DNA from: Primula veris | Taxonomy: Eukaryota; Streptophyta; Magnoliopsida; Ericales; Primulaceae | Direction: 5' to 3' | Assembly (NCBI GenBank): GCA_963682055.1 | Contig: OY821750.1 | Span: forward strand, 16,370,501 to 16,434,500 | Length of the DNA: 64,000 bases | Part shown: one piece after another, positions 37,351 to 49,375 of the stretch | Numbering within the stretch: position 1 is the stretch's first letter | Layout: each line of letters begins with the position of its first letter | Notes under the pieces: generated by a model | Databases searched by the model: none | Told to the model about the DNA's origin: nothing | The model's input: the letters and a program-made list of their open reading frames with translations, nothing else | Translations under genes and position numbers: made by a program

Positions 37351-40300
37351 TTATATTTGTATGGTTTAGGGTTTAGGGTTTTGGTTTTAGGGCTTAGGGT
37401 TTTAGGTTTAGGGTTTAGGAAATGTTCTTCCATATGTAGGGAATATTCCTCATTTTTTTTCTTGGATTTATGGCCAATAGTAGACGGGTTTAACCGACTT
37501 TTTTGGTTGTCGACATTTTATTTATATTTGTATGGTTTAGGGTTTAGGGTTTTGGTTTTAGGGTTTAGGGTTTCAGGTTCAGGGTTTAGGTAATGTTCTT
37601 GAATATGTAGGGAATATTCCTCATTTTTTTCTTCGATTTATGGCCAACAGTAGACGGGTTTAACCGACTTTTTTGGTTTTTGACATTTTATTTATATTTG
37701 TATGGTTTAGGGTTTAGGGTTTTGGTTTTAGGGCTTAGGGTTTTACGTTTAGTGTTTAGGTAATGTTCCTCCATATGTAGGGAATATTCCTCATTTTTTT
37801 TCTTGGATTTATGGCCAATAGTAGACGGGTTTAACCGACTTTTTTGGTTGTCGACATTTTATTTATATTTGTATGGTTTAGGGTTTAGGGTTTTAGTTTT
37901 AGGGTTTAGGGTTTCAGGTTCAGGGTTTAGGTAATGTTCTTGAATATGTAGGGAATATTCCTCATTTTTTTCTTCGATTTATGGCCAATAGTAGACGGGT
38001 TTAACCGACTTTTTTGGTTTTCGACATTTTATTTATATTTGTATGGTTTAGGGTTTAGGGTTTAGGGTTTTGGTTTTAGGGCTTAGGGTTTTAGGTTTAG
38101 GGTTTAGGTAATGTTCTTCCATATATAGGGAATATTCCTTATTTTTTTTCATGGATTTATGGCCAATAGTAGACGGGTTTAACCGACTTTTTTGGTTGTC
38201 GACATTTTATTTATATTTGTATGGTTTAGGGTTTAGGGTTTTGGTTTTAGGGTTTAGGGTTTCAGGTTTAGGGTTTAGGTAATGGTCTTGAATATGTAGG
38301 GAATATTCCTCATTTTTTTCTTCGATTTATGGCCAATAGTAGACGGGTTTAACCGACTTTTTTGGTTTTTGACATTTTATTTATATTTGTATGGTTTAGG
38401 GTTTAGGGTTTTGGTTTTAGGGCTTAGGGTTTTACGTTTAGTGTTTAGGTAATGTTCCTCCATATGTAGGGAATATTCCTCATTTTTTTTCTTGGATTTA
38501 TGGCCAATAGTAGACGGGTTTAACCGACTTTTTTGGTTGTCGACATTTTATTTATATTTGTATGGTTTAGGGTTTAGGGTTTTAGTTTTAGGGTTTAGGG
38601 TTTCAGGTTCAGGGTTTAGGTAATGTTCTTGAATATGTAGGGAATATTCCTCATTTTTTTCTTCGATTTATGGCCAATAGTAGACGGGTTTAACCGACTT
38701 TTTTGGTTTTCGACATTTTATTTATATTTGTATGGTTTAGGGTTTAGGGTTTAGGGTTTTGGTTTTAGGGCTTAGGGTTTTAGGTTTAGGGTTTAGGTAA
38801 TGTTCTTCCATATATAGGGAATATTCCTTATTTTTTTTCATGGATTTATGGCCAATAGTAGACGGGTTTAACCGACTTTTTTGGTTGTCGACATTTTATT
38901 TATATTTGTATGGTTTAGGGTTTAGGGTTTTGGTTTTAGGGTTTAGGGTTTCAGGTTTAGGGTTTAGGTAATGGTCTTGAATATGTAGGGAATATTCCTC
39001 ATTTTTTTCTTCGATTTATGGCCAATAGTAGACGGGTTTAACCGACTTTTTTGGTTTTTGACATTTTATTTATATTTGTATGGTTTAGGGTTTAGGGTTT
39101 TGGTTTTAGGGCTTAGGGTTTTACGTTTAGTGTTTAGGTAATGTTCCTCCATATGTAGGGAATATTCCTCATTTTTTTTCTTGGATTTATGGCCAATAGT
39201 AGACGGGTTTAACCGACTTTTTTGGTTGTCGACATTTTATTTATATTTGTATGGTTTAGGGTTTAGGGTTTTAGTTTTAGGGTTTAGGGTTTCAGGTTCA
39301 GGGTTTAGGTAATGTTCTTGAATATGTAGGGAATGTTCCTCATTTTTTTCTTCGATTTATGGCCAATAGTAGACGGGTTTAACCGACTTTTTTGGTTTTC
39401 GACATTTTATTTATATTTGTATGGTTTAGGGTTTAGGGTTTAGGGTTTTGGTTTTAGGGCTTAGGGTTTTAGGTTTAGGGTTTAGGTAATGTTCTTCCAT
39501 ATATAGGGAATATTCCTTATTTTTTTTCATGGATTTATGGCCAATAGTAGACGGGTTGAACCGACTTTTTTGGTTGTCGACATTTTATTTATATTTGTAT
39601 GGTTTAGGGTTTAGGGTTTTGGTTTTAGGGTTTAGGGTTTCAGGTTTAGGGTTTAGGTAATGGTCTTGAATATGTAGGGAATATTCCTCATTTTTTTCTT
39701 TGATTTATGGCCAATACTAGACGGGTTTAACCGACTTTTTTGGGTGTCGACATTTTATTTATATTGGTATGGTTTAGGGTTTAGGGTTTTGGTTTTAGGG
39801 TTTAGGGTTTTAGGTTGAGGGTTTAGGTAATGTTCTTGAATATGTAGGGAATATTCCTCATTTTTTTCTTTGATTTATGGCCAATAGTAGACGGGTTTAA
39901 CCGACGTTTTTGGTTTTTGACATTTAATTTATATTTGTATGGTTTAGGGTTTAGGGTTTTGGTTTTAGGGCTTAGGGTTTTAGGTTTAGGGTTTAGGTAA
40001 TGTTCTTCCATATGTAGGGAATATTCCTCATTTTTTTTCTTGGATTTATGGCCAATAGTAGACGGGTTTAACCGACTTTTTTGGTTGTCGACATTTTATT
40101 TATATTTGTATGGTTTAGGGTTTAGGGTTTTGGTTTTAGGGTTTAGGGTTTCAGGTTCAGGCTTTAGGTAATGTTCTTGAATATGTAGGGAATATTCCTC
40201 ATTTTTTTCTTCGATTTATGGCCAATAGTAGACGGGTTTAACCGACTTTTTTGGTTTTTGACATTTTATTTATATTTGTATGGTTTAGGGTTTAGGGTTT

Positions 40301-41126
40301 TGGTTTTAGGGCTTAGGGTTTTATGTTTAGTGTTTAGGTAATGTTCCTCCATATGTAGGGAATATTCCTCATTTTTTTTCTTGGATTTATGGCCAATAGT
40401 AGACGGGTTTAACCGACTTTTTTGGTTGTCGACATTTTATTTATATTTGTATGGTTTAGGGTTTAGGGTTTTGGTTTTATGGCTTAGGGTTTTAGGTTTA
40501 GGGTTTAGGTAATGTTCTTCCATATGTAGGGAATATTCCTCGTTTTTTTCTTGGATTTATGGCCAATAGTAGACGGGTTTAACCGACTTTTTTGTTTTCG
40601 ACATTTTATTTATATTTTTATGGTTTAGGGTTTAGGGTTTTGGTTTTAGGGCTTAGGGTTTTAGGTTTAGGGTTTAGGAAATGTTCTTCCATATGTAGGG
40701 AATATTCCTCATTTTTTTTCTTGGATTTATGGCCAATAGTAGACGGGTTTAACCGACTTTTTTGGTTGTCGACATTTTATTTATATTTGTATGGTTTAGG
40801 GTTTAGGGTTTTGGTTTTAGGGTTTAGGGTTTAGGGTTTTAGGTTCAGGGTTTAGGTAATGTTCTTGAATATGTAGGGAATATTCCTCATTTTTTTCTTG
40901 GATTTATGGCCAATAGTAGACGGGTTTAACCGACTGTTTTGGTTGTCGACATTTTATTTATATTTGTATGGTTTAGGGTTTAGGGTTTTGGTTTTATGGC
41001 TTAGGGTTTTAGGTTTAGGGTTTAGGTAATGTTCTTCCATATGTAGGGAATATTCCTCGTTTTTTTTCTTGGATTTATGGCCAATAGTAGACGGGTTTAA
41101 CCGACTTTTTTGTTTTCGACATTTTA
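37350..41126 (+). repeat. HOR unit of 3,777 bp (22 monomers), copy 1
   Basis: First of two tandem copies. Anchors shared at exactly 3,777 bp include the TTTTACGTTTAGTG blocks (37,745, 38,434, 39,123), TTTTATGTTTAGTG (40,323), GGGTGTCGAC near 39,743 and GACTGTTTTGG near 40,933. The match at this shift runs from about 37,350 to 41,310, so the exact phase of the unit is ambiguous. It contains a nested 689-bp repeat. Confidence 0.9.
37590..39700 (+). repeat. Nested 689-bp tandem repeat (4 monomers), ~3 copies
   Basis: TTTTACGTTTAGTG recurs at 37,745, 38,434 and 39,123, a spacing of 689 bp. Each unit has four monomers, including one with CCTTA-T8-CATGG (38,137, 38,826 and 39,515) and a block with three perfect TTTAGGG heptamers in a row. 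The 4-mer lies inside copy 1 of the 3,777-bp unit, so it was amplified first and then duplicated with its surroundings. Confidence 0.88.
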
Positions 41127-44100
41127 TTTATATTTTTATGGTTTAGGGTTTAGGGTTTTGGTTTTAGGGCTTAGGGTTTTAGGTTTAGGGTTTAGGAAAT
41201 GTTCTTCCATATGTAGGGAATATTCCTCATTTTTTTTCTTGGATTTATGGCCAATAGTAGACGAGTTTAACCGACTTTTTTGGTTGTCGACATTTTATTT
41301 ATATTTGTATGGTTTAGGGTTTAGGGTTTTGGTTTTAGGGTTTAGGGTTTCAGGTTCAGGGTTTAGGTAATGTTCTTGAATATGTAGGGAATATTCCTCA
41401 TTTTTTTCTTCGATTTATGGCCAACAGTAGACGGGTTTAACCGACTTTTTTGGTTTTTGACATTTTATTTATATTTGTATGGTTTAGGGTTTAGGGTTTT
41501 GGTTTTAGGGCTTAGGGTTTTACGTTTAGTGTTTAGGTAATGTTCCTCCATATGTAGGGAATATTCCTCATTTTTTTTCTTGGATTTATGGCCAATAGTA
41601 GACGGGTTTAACCGACTTTTTTGGTTGTCGACATTTTATTTATATTTGTATGGTTTAGGGTTTAGGGTTTTAGTTTTAGGGTTTAGGGTTTCAGGTTCAG
41701 GGTTTAGGTAATGTTCTTGAATATGTAGGGAATATTACTCATTTTTTTCTTCGATTTATGGCCAATAGTAGACGGGTTTAACCGACTTTTTTGGTTTTCG
41801 ACATTTTATTTATATTTGTATGGTTTAGGGTTTAGGGTTTAGGGTTTTGGTTTTAGGGCTTAGGGTTTTAGGTTTAGGGTTTAGGTAATGTTCTTCCATA
41901 TATGGGGAATATTCCTTATTTTTTTTCATGGATTTATGGCCAATAGTAGACGGGTTTAACCGACTTTTTTGGTTGTCGACATTTTATTTATATTTGTATG
42001 GTTTAGGGTTTAGGGTTTTGGTTTTAGGGTTTAGGGTTTCAGGTTTAGGGTTTAGGTAATGGTCTTGAATATGTAGGAAATATTCCTCATTTTTTTCTTC
42101 GATTTATGGCCAATAGTAGACGGGTTTAACCGACTTTTTTGGTTTTTGACATTTTATTTATATTTGTATGGTTTAGGGTTTAGGGTTTTGGTTTTAGGGC
42201 TTAGGGTTTTACGTTTAGTGTTTAGGTAATGTTCCTCCATATGTAGGGAATATTCCTCATTTTTTTTCTTGGATTTATGGCCAATAGTAGAAGGGTTTAA
42301 CCGACTTTTTTGGTTGTCGACATTTTATTTATATTTGTATGGTTTAGGGTTTAGGGTTTTAGTTTTAGGGTTTAGGGTTTCAGGTTCAGGGTTTAGGTAA
42401 TGTTCTTGAATATGTAGGGAATATTCCTCATTTTTTTCTTCGATTTATGGCCAATAGTAGACGGGTTTAACCGACTTTTTTGGTTTTCGACATTTTATTT
42501 ATATTTGTATGGTTTAGGGTTTAGGGTTTAGGGTTTTGGTTTTAGGGCTTAGGGTTTTAGGTTTAGGGTTTAGGTAATGTTCTTCCATATATAGGGAATA
42601 TTCCTTATTTTTTTTCATGGATTTATGGCCAATAGTAGACGGGTTTAACCGACTTTTTTGGTTGTCGACATTTTATTTATATTTGTATGGTTTAGGGTTT
42701 AGGGTTTTGGTTTTAGGGTTTAGGGTTTCAGGTTTAGGGTTTAGGTAATGGTCTTGAATATGTAGGGAATATTCCTCATTTTTTTCTTCGATTTATGGCC
42801 AATAGTAGACGGGTTTAACCGACTTTTTTGGTTTTTGACATTTTATTTATATTTGTATGGTTGAGGGTTTAGGGTTTTGGTTTTAGGGCTTAGGGTTTTA
42901 CGTTTAGTGTTTAGGTAATGTTCCTCCATATGTAGGGAATATTCCTCATTTTTTTTCTTGGATTTATGGCCAATAGTAGACGGGTTTAACCGACTTTTTT
43001 GGTTGTCGACATTTTATTTATATTTGTATGGTTTAGGGTTTAGGGTTTTAGTTTTAGGGTTTAGGGTTTCAGGTTCAGGGTTTAGGTAATGTTCTTGAAT
43101 ATGTAGGGAATATTCCTCATTTTTTTCTTCGATTTATGGCCAATAGTAGACGGGTTTAACCGACTTTTTTGGTTTTCGACATTTTATTTATATTTGTATG
43201 GTTTAGGGTTTAGGGTTTAGGGTTTTGGTTTTAGGGCTTAGGGTTTTAGGTTTAGGGTTTAGGTAATGTTCTTCCATATATAGGGAATATTCCTTATTTT
43301 TTTTCATGGATTTATGGCCAATAGTAGACGGGTTTAACCGACTTTTTTGGTTGTCGACATTTTATTTATATTTGTATGGTTTAGGGTTTAGGGTTTTGGT
43401 TTTAGGGTTTAGGGTTTCAGGTTTAGGGTTTAGGTAATGGTCTTGAATATGTAGGGAATATTCCTCATTTTTTTCTTTGATTTATGGCCAATACTAGACG
43501 GGTTTAACCGACTTTTTTGGGTGTCGACATTTTATTTATATTGGTATGGTTTAGGGTTTAGGGTTTTGGTTTTAGGGTTTAGGGTTTTAGGTTGAGGGTT
43601 TAGGTAATGTTCTTGAATATGTAGGGAATATTCCTCATTTTTTTCTTTGATTTATGGCCAATAGTAGACGGGTTTAACCGACGTTTTTGGTTTTTGACAT
43701 TTAATTTATATTTGTATGGTTTAGGGTTTAGGGTTTTGGTTTTAGGGCTTAGGGTTTTAGGTTTAGGGTTTAGGTAATGTTCTTCCATATGTAGGGAATA
43801 TTCCTCATTTTTTTTCTTGGATTTATGGCCAATAGTAGACGGGTTTAACCGACTTTTTTGGTTGTCGACATTTTATTTATATTTGTATGGTTTAGGGTTT
43901 AGGGTTTTGGTTTTAGGGTTTAGGGTTTCAGGTTCAGGCTTTAGGTAATGTTCTTGAATATGTAGGGAATATTCCTCATTTTTTTCTTCGATTTATGGCC
44001 AATAGTAGACGGGTTTAACCGACTTTTTTGGTTTTTGACATTTTATTTATATTTGTATGGTTTAGGGTTTAGGGTTTTGGTTTTAGGGCTTAGGGTTTTA

Positions 44101-45090
44101 TGTTTAGTGTTTAGGTAATGTTCCTCCATATGTAGGGAATATTCCTCATTTTTTTTCTTGGATTTATGGCCAATAGTAGACGGGTTTAACCGACTTTTTT
44201 GGTTGTCGACATTTTATTTATATTTGTATGGTTTAGGGTTTAGGGTTTTGGTTTTATGGCTTAGGGTTTTAGGTTTAGGGTTTAGGTAATGTTCTTCCAT
44301 ATGTAGGGAATATTCCTCGTTTTTTTCTTGGATTTATGGCCAATAGTAGACGGGTTTAACCGACTTTTTTGTTTTCGACATTTTATTTATATTTTTATGG
44401 TTTAGGGTTTAGGGTTTTGGTTTTAGGGCTTAGGGTTTTAGGTTTAGGGTTTAGGAAATGTTCTTCCATATGTAGGGAATATTCCTCATTTTTTTTCTTG
44501 GATTTATGGCCAATAGTAGACGGGTTTAACCGACTTTTTTGGTTGTCGACATTTTATTTATATTTGTATGGTTTAGGGTTTAGGGTTTTGGTTTTAGGGT
44601 TTAGGGTTTAGGGTTTTAGGTTCAGGGTTTAGGTAATGTTCTTGAATATGTAGGGAATATTCCTCATTTTTTTCTTGGATTTATGGCCAATAGTAGACGG
44701 GTTTAACCGACTGTTTTGGTTGTCGACATTTTATTTATATTTGTATGGTTTAGGGTTTAGGGTTTTGGTTTTATGGCTTAGGGTTTTAGGTTTAGGGTTT
44801 AGGTAATGTTCTTCCATATGTAGGGAATATTCCTCGTTTTTTTTCTTGGATTTATGGCCAATAGTAGACGGGTTTAACCGACTTTTTTGTTTTCGACATT
44901 TTATTTATATTTTTATGGTTTAGGGTTTAGGGTTTTGGTTTTAGGGCTTAGGGTTTTAGGTTTAGGGTTTAGGAAATGTTCTTCCATATGTAGGGAATAT
45001 TCCTCATTTTTTTTCTTGGATTTATGGCCAATAGTAGACGGGTTTAACCGACTTTTTTGGTTGTCGACATTTTATTTATATTTGTATGGT
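41127..45090 (+). repeat. HOR unit of 3,777 bp (22 monomers), copy 2 plus overhang
   Basis: Second copy, extending about 190 bp beyond one full unit. Differences from copy 1 are single bases, for example TATATGGGGAAT near 41,900 (TATATAGGGAAT in copy 1), GAATATTACTC near 41,735, GTAGGAAATATT near 42,076, TAGAAGGG near 42,290 and GGTTGAGGG near 42,862. Copy 1 has its own, such as GAATGTTCC near 39,332 and GGGTTGAACC near 39,554. This pair looks more diverged than the 2,700-bp block. Similarity ends near 45,090 at a TTTAGTGTTTCGGG block. Confidence 0.9.
41367..43477 (+). repeat. Nested 689-bp tandem repeat, second array
   Basis: The same three-copy 689-bp array carried in copy 2 of the 3,777-bp unit, with TTTTACGTTTAGTG at 41,522, 42,211 and 42,900. 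Copy number is the same as in copy 1, so the array has not changed in unit number since the larger duplication. Confidence 0.88.
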
Positions 45091-46675
45091 TTAGTGTTTC
45101 GGGTTTTGGTTTTAGGGTTTAGGGTTTTAGGTTCAGGGTTTAGGTAATGTTCTTGAATATGTAGGGAATATTCCTCATTTTTTTCTTGGATTTATGGCCA
45201 ATAGTAGACGGGTTTAACCGACTTTTTTGGTTTTCGACATTTTATTTATATTTGTATGGTTTAGGGTTTAGGGTTTTGGTTTTATGGCTTAGGGTTTTAG
45301 GTGTAGGATTTAGGTAATGTTCTTCCATATGTAGGGAATATTCCTCGTTTTTTTTCTTGGATTTATGGCCAATAGTAGACGGGTTTAACCGACTTTTTTG
45401 TTTTCGACATTTTATTTATATTTTTATGGTTTAGGGTTTAGGGTTTTGGTTTTAGGGCTTAGGGTTTTAGGTTTAGGGTTTAGGTAATGTTCTTCCATAT
45501 GTAGGGAATATTCCTCATTTTTTTCTTGGATTTATGGCCAATAGTAGACGGGTTTAACCGACTTTTTTGGTTGTCGACATTTTATTTATATTTGTATGGT
45601 TTAGGGTTTAGGGTTTTGGTTTTAGGGTTTAGGGTTTTAGGTTTAGGGTTTAGGTAATGTTCTTGAATATGTAGGGAATATTCCTCATTTTTTTCTTGGA
45701 TTTATGGCCAATAGTAGACGGGTTTTAACCGACTTTTTTGGTTTTCGACATTTTATTTATATTTGTATGGTTTAGGGTTTAGGTTTTTGGTTTTAGGGCT
45801 TAGGGTTTTAGGTTTAGGGTTTAGATAATGTTCTTCCATATGTAGGGAATATTCCTCATTTTTTTTCTTGGATTTATGGCTAATAGTAGACGGGTTTTAC
45901 CGAATTTTTTGGTTGTCGACATTTTATTTATATTTATATGGTTTAAGGTTTAGGGTTTTGGTTTTAGGGTTTAGGATTTTAGGTTTAGGGTTTAGGTAAT
46001 GTTCCTGAATATGTAGGGAATATTCCTCATTTTTTTTCTTGGATTTATGGCTATAGTAGACGGGTTTAACCGACTTTTTTGGTTTTCGAGATTTTATTTA
46101 TATTTGTATGGTTTAGGGTTTAGGGTTTTGGTTTTAGGGCTTAGGGTTTTAGGTTTAGGGTTTAGGAAATGTTCTTCCATATGTAGGGAATATTCCTCAT
46201 TTTTTTTCTTGGATTTATGGCCAATAGTAGACGGGTTTAACCGACTTTTTTGGTTGTCGACATTTTATTTATATTTGTATGGTTTAGGGTTTAGGGTTTT
46301 GGTTTTAGGGTTTAGGGTTTTAGGTTGAGGGTTTAGGTAATGTTCTTGAATATGTAGGGAATATTCCTCATTTTTTTCTTTGATTTACGGCCAATAGTAG
46401 ACGGGTTTAACCGACGTTTTTGGTTTTTGACATTTTATTTATATTTGTATGGTTTAGGGTTTAGGGTTTTGGTTTTAGTGCTTAGGGTTTTAGGTTTAGG
46501 GTTTAGGTAATGTTCTTCCATATGTAGGGAATATTCCTCATTTTTTTTGTTGGATTTATGGCCAATAGTAGACGGGTTTAACCGACTTTTTTGGTTGTCG
46601 ACATTTTATTTATATTTGTATGGTTTAGGGTTTAGGGTTTTGGTTTTAGGGTTTAGGGTTTCAGGTTCAGGGTTT
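45090..46675 (+). repeat. Composite stretch of monomers
   Basis: About nine monomers without a local HOR. About 45,850-46,320 is a dispersed copy of about 37,100-37,570 (shift 8,747), sharing GGCTAATAGTAGACGGGTTTTACCGAATT and GGCTATAG. A single-base insertion gives GACGGGTTTTAACC near 45,720. No gene or foreign insert. Confidence 0.75.
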
Positions 46676-49375
46676 AGGTAATGTTCTTGAATATGTAGGG
46701 AATATTCCTCATTTTTTTCTTCGATTTATGGCCAATAGTAGACGGGTTTAACCGACTTTTTTGGTTTTTGACATTTTATTTATATTTGTATGGTTTAGGG
46801 TTTAGGGTTTTGGTTTTAGGGCTTAGGGTTTTACGTTTAGTGTTTAGGTAATGTTCCTCCATATGTAGTGAATATTCCTCATTTTTTTTCTTGGATTTAT
46901 GGCCAATAGTAGACGGGTTTAACCGACTTTTTTGGTTGTCGACATTTTATTTATATTTGTATGGTTTAGGGTTTAGGGTTTTAGTTTTAGGGTTTAGGGT
47001 TTCAGGTTCAGGGTTTAGGTAATGTTCTTGAATATGTAGGGAATATTCCTCATTTTTTTCTTCGATTTATGGCCAATAGTAGACGGGTTTAACCGACTTT
47101 TTTGGTTTTTGACATTTTATTTATATTTGTATGGTTTAGGGTTTAGGGTTTTGGTTTTAGGGATTAGGGTTTTACGTTTAGTGTTTAGGTAATGTTCCTC
47201 CATATGTAGGGAATATTCCTCATTTTTTTTCTTGGATTTATGGCCAATAGTAGACGGGTTTAACCGACTTTTTTGGTTGTCGACATTTTATTTATATTTG
47301 TATGGTTTAGGGTTTAGGTAATGTTCTTGAATATGTAGGGAATATTCCTCATTTTTTTCTTCGATTTATGGCCAATAGTAGACGGGTTTAACCGACTTTT
47401 TTGGTTTTCGACATTTTATTTATATTTGTATGGTTTAGGGTTTAGGGTTTAGGGTTTTGGTTTTAGGGCTTAGGGTTTTAGGTTTAGGGTTTAGGTAATG
47501 TTCTTCCATATGTAGGGAATATTCCTTATTTTTTTTCTTGGATTTATGGCCAATAGTAGACGGGTTTAACCGACTTTTTTGGTTGTCGACATTTTATTTA
47601 TATTTGTATGGTTTAGGGTTTAGGGTTTTGGGTTTAGGGTTTAGGGTTTCAGGTTTAGGGTTTAGGTAATGGTCTTGAATATGTAGGGAATATTCCTCAT
47701 TTTTTTCTTTGATTTATGGCCAATACTAGACGGGTTTAACCGACTTTTTTGGTTTTTGACATTTTATTTATATTTGTATGGTTTAGGGTTTAGGGTTTTG
47801 GTTTTAGGGCTTAGGGTTTTAGGTTTAGGGTTTAGGTAATGTTCTTCCATATGTAGGGAATATTCCTCATTTTTTTTCTTGGATTTATGGCCAATAGTAG
47901 ACGGGTTTAACCGACTTTTTTGGTTGTCGACATTTTATTTATATTTGTATGGTTTAGGGTTTAGGGTTTTGGTTTTAGGGTTTAGGGTTTTAGGTTGAGG
48001 GTTTAGGTAATGTTCTTGAATATGTAGGGAATATTCCTCATTTTTTTCTTTGATTTACGGCCAATAGTAGACGGGTTTAACCGACGTTTTTGGTTTTTGA
48101 CATTTTATTTATATTTGTATGGTTTAGGGTTTAGGGTTTTGGTTTTAGGGCTTAGGGTTTTAGGTTTAGGGTTTAGGTAATGTTCTTCCATATGTAGGGA
48201 ATATTCCTCATTTTTTTTGTTGGATTTATGGCCAATAGTAGACGGGTTTAACCGACTTTTTTGGTTGTCGACATTTTATTTATATTTGTATGGTTTAGGG
48301 TTTAGGGTTTTGGTTTTAGGGTTTAGGGTTTCAGGTTCAGGGTTTAGGTAATGTTCTTGAATATGTAGGGAATATTCCTCATTTTTTTCTTCGATTTATG
48401 GCCAATAGTAGACGGGTTTAACCGACTTTTTTGGTTTTTGACATTTTATTTATATTTGTATGGTTTAGGGTTTAGGGTTTTGGTTTTAGGGCTTAGGGTT
48501 TTACGTTTAGTGTTTAGGTAATGTTCCTCCATATGTAGTGAATATTCCTCATTTTTTTTCTTGGATTTATGGCCAATAGTAGACGGGTCTAACCGACTTT
48601 TTTGGTTGTCGACATTTTATTTATATTTGTATGGTTTAGGGTTTAGGGTTTTAGTTTTAGGGTTTAGGGTTTCAGGTTCAGGGTTTAGGTAATGTTCTTG
48701 AATATGTAGGGAATATTCCTCATTTTTTTCTTCGATTTATGGCCAATAGTAGACGGGTTTAACCAACTTTTTTGGTTTTCGACATTTTATTTATATTTGT
48801 ATGGTTTAGGGTTTAGGGTTTAGGGTTTTGGTTTTAGGGCTTAGGGTTTTAGGTTTAGGGTTTAGGTAATGTTCTTCCATATGTAGGGAATATTCCTTTT
48901 TTTTTTTCTTGGATTTATGGCCAATAGTAGACGGGTTTAACCGACTTTTTTGGTTGTCGACATTTTATTTATATTTGTATGGTTTAGGGTTTAGGGTTTT
49001 GGTTTTAGGGTTTAGGGTTTCAGGTTTAGGGTTTAGGTAATGGTCTTGAATATGTAGGGAATATTCCTCATTTTTTTCTTTGATTTATGGCCAATACTAG
49101 ACGGGTTTAACCGACTTTTTTGGTTTTTGACATTTTATTTATATTTGTATGGTTTAGGGTTTAGGGTTTTGGTTTTAGGGCTTAGGGTTTTAGGTTTAGG
49201 GTTTAGGTAATGTTCTTCCATATGTAGGGAATATTCCTCATTTTTTTTCTTGGATTTATGGCCAATAGTAGACGGGTTTAACCGACTTTTTTGGATGTCG
49301 ACATTTTATTTATATTTGTATGGTTTAGGGTTTAGGGTTTTGGTTTTAGGGTTTAGGGTTTTAGGTTGAGGGTTT
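46675..49375 (+). repeat. HOR unit of 2,700 bp (16 monomers), copy 1
   Basis: First of three tandem copies. Anchors repeated every 2,700 bp are GGGATTAGGGTTTTACG (47,160, 49,860, 52,560), CCTCA-T8-GTTGG (48,219, 50,919, 53,619), AACCAACTTTTTTGG (48,763 and +2,700), GGATGTCGAC (49,293 and +2,700), and a block lacking 42 bp near 47,321. A copy-1 substitution is GGGTCTAACC at 48,587. Confidence 0.93.
47616..47646 (+). other. Five clean GGG tracts in the 2,700-bp HOR
   Basis: GGG at 47,616, 47,623, 47,630, 47,637 and 47,644 with 4-nt loops. It recurs at 50,316-50,346 and 53,016-53,046, once per 2,700-bp unit. Confidence 0.72.
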
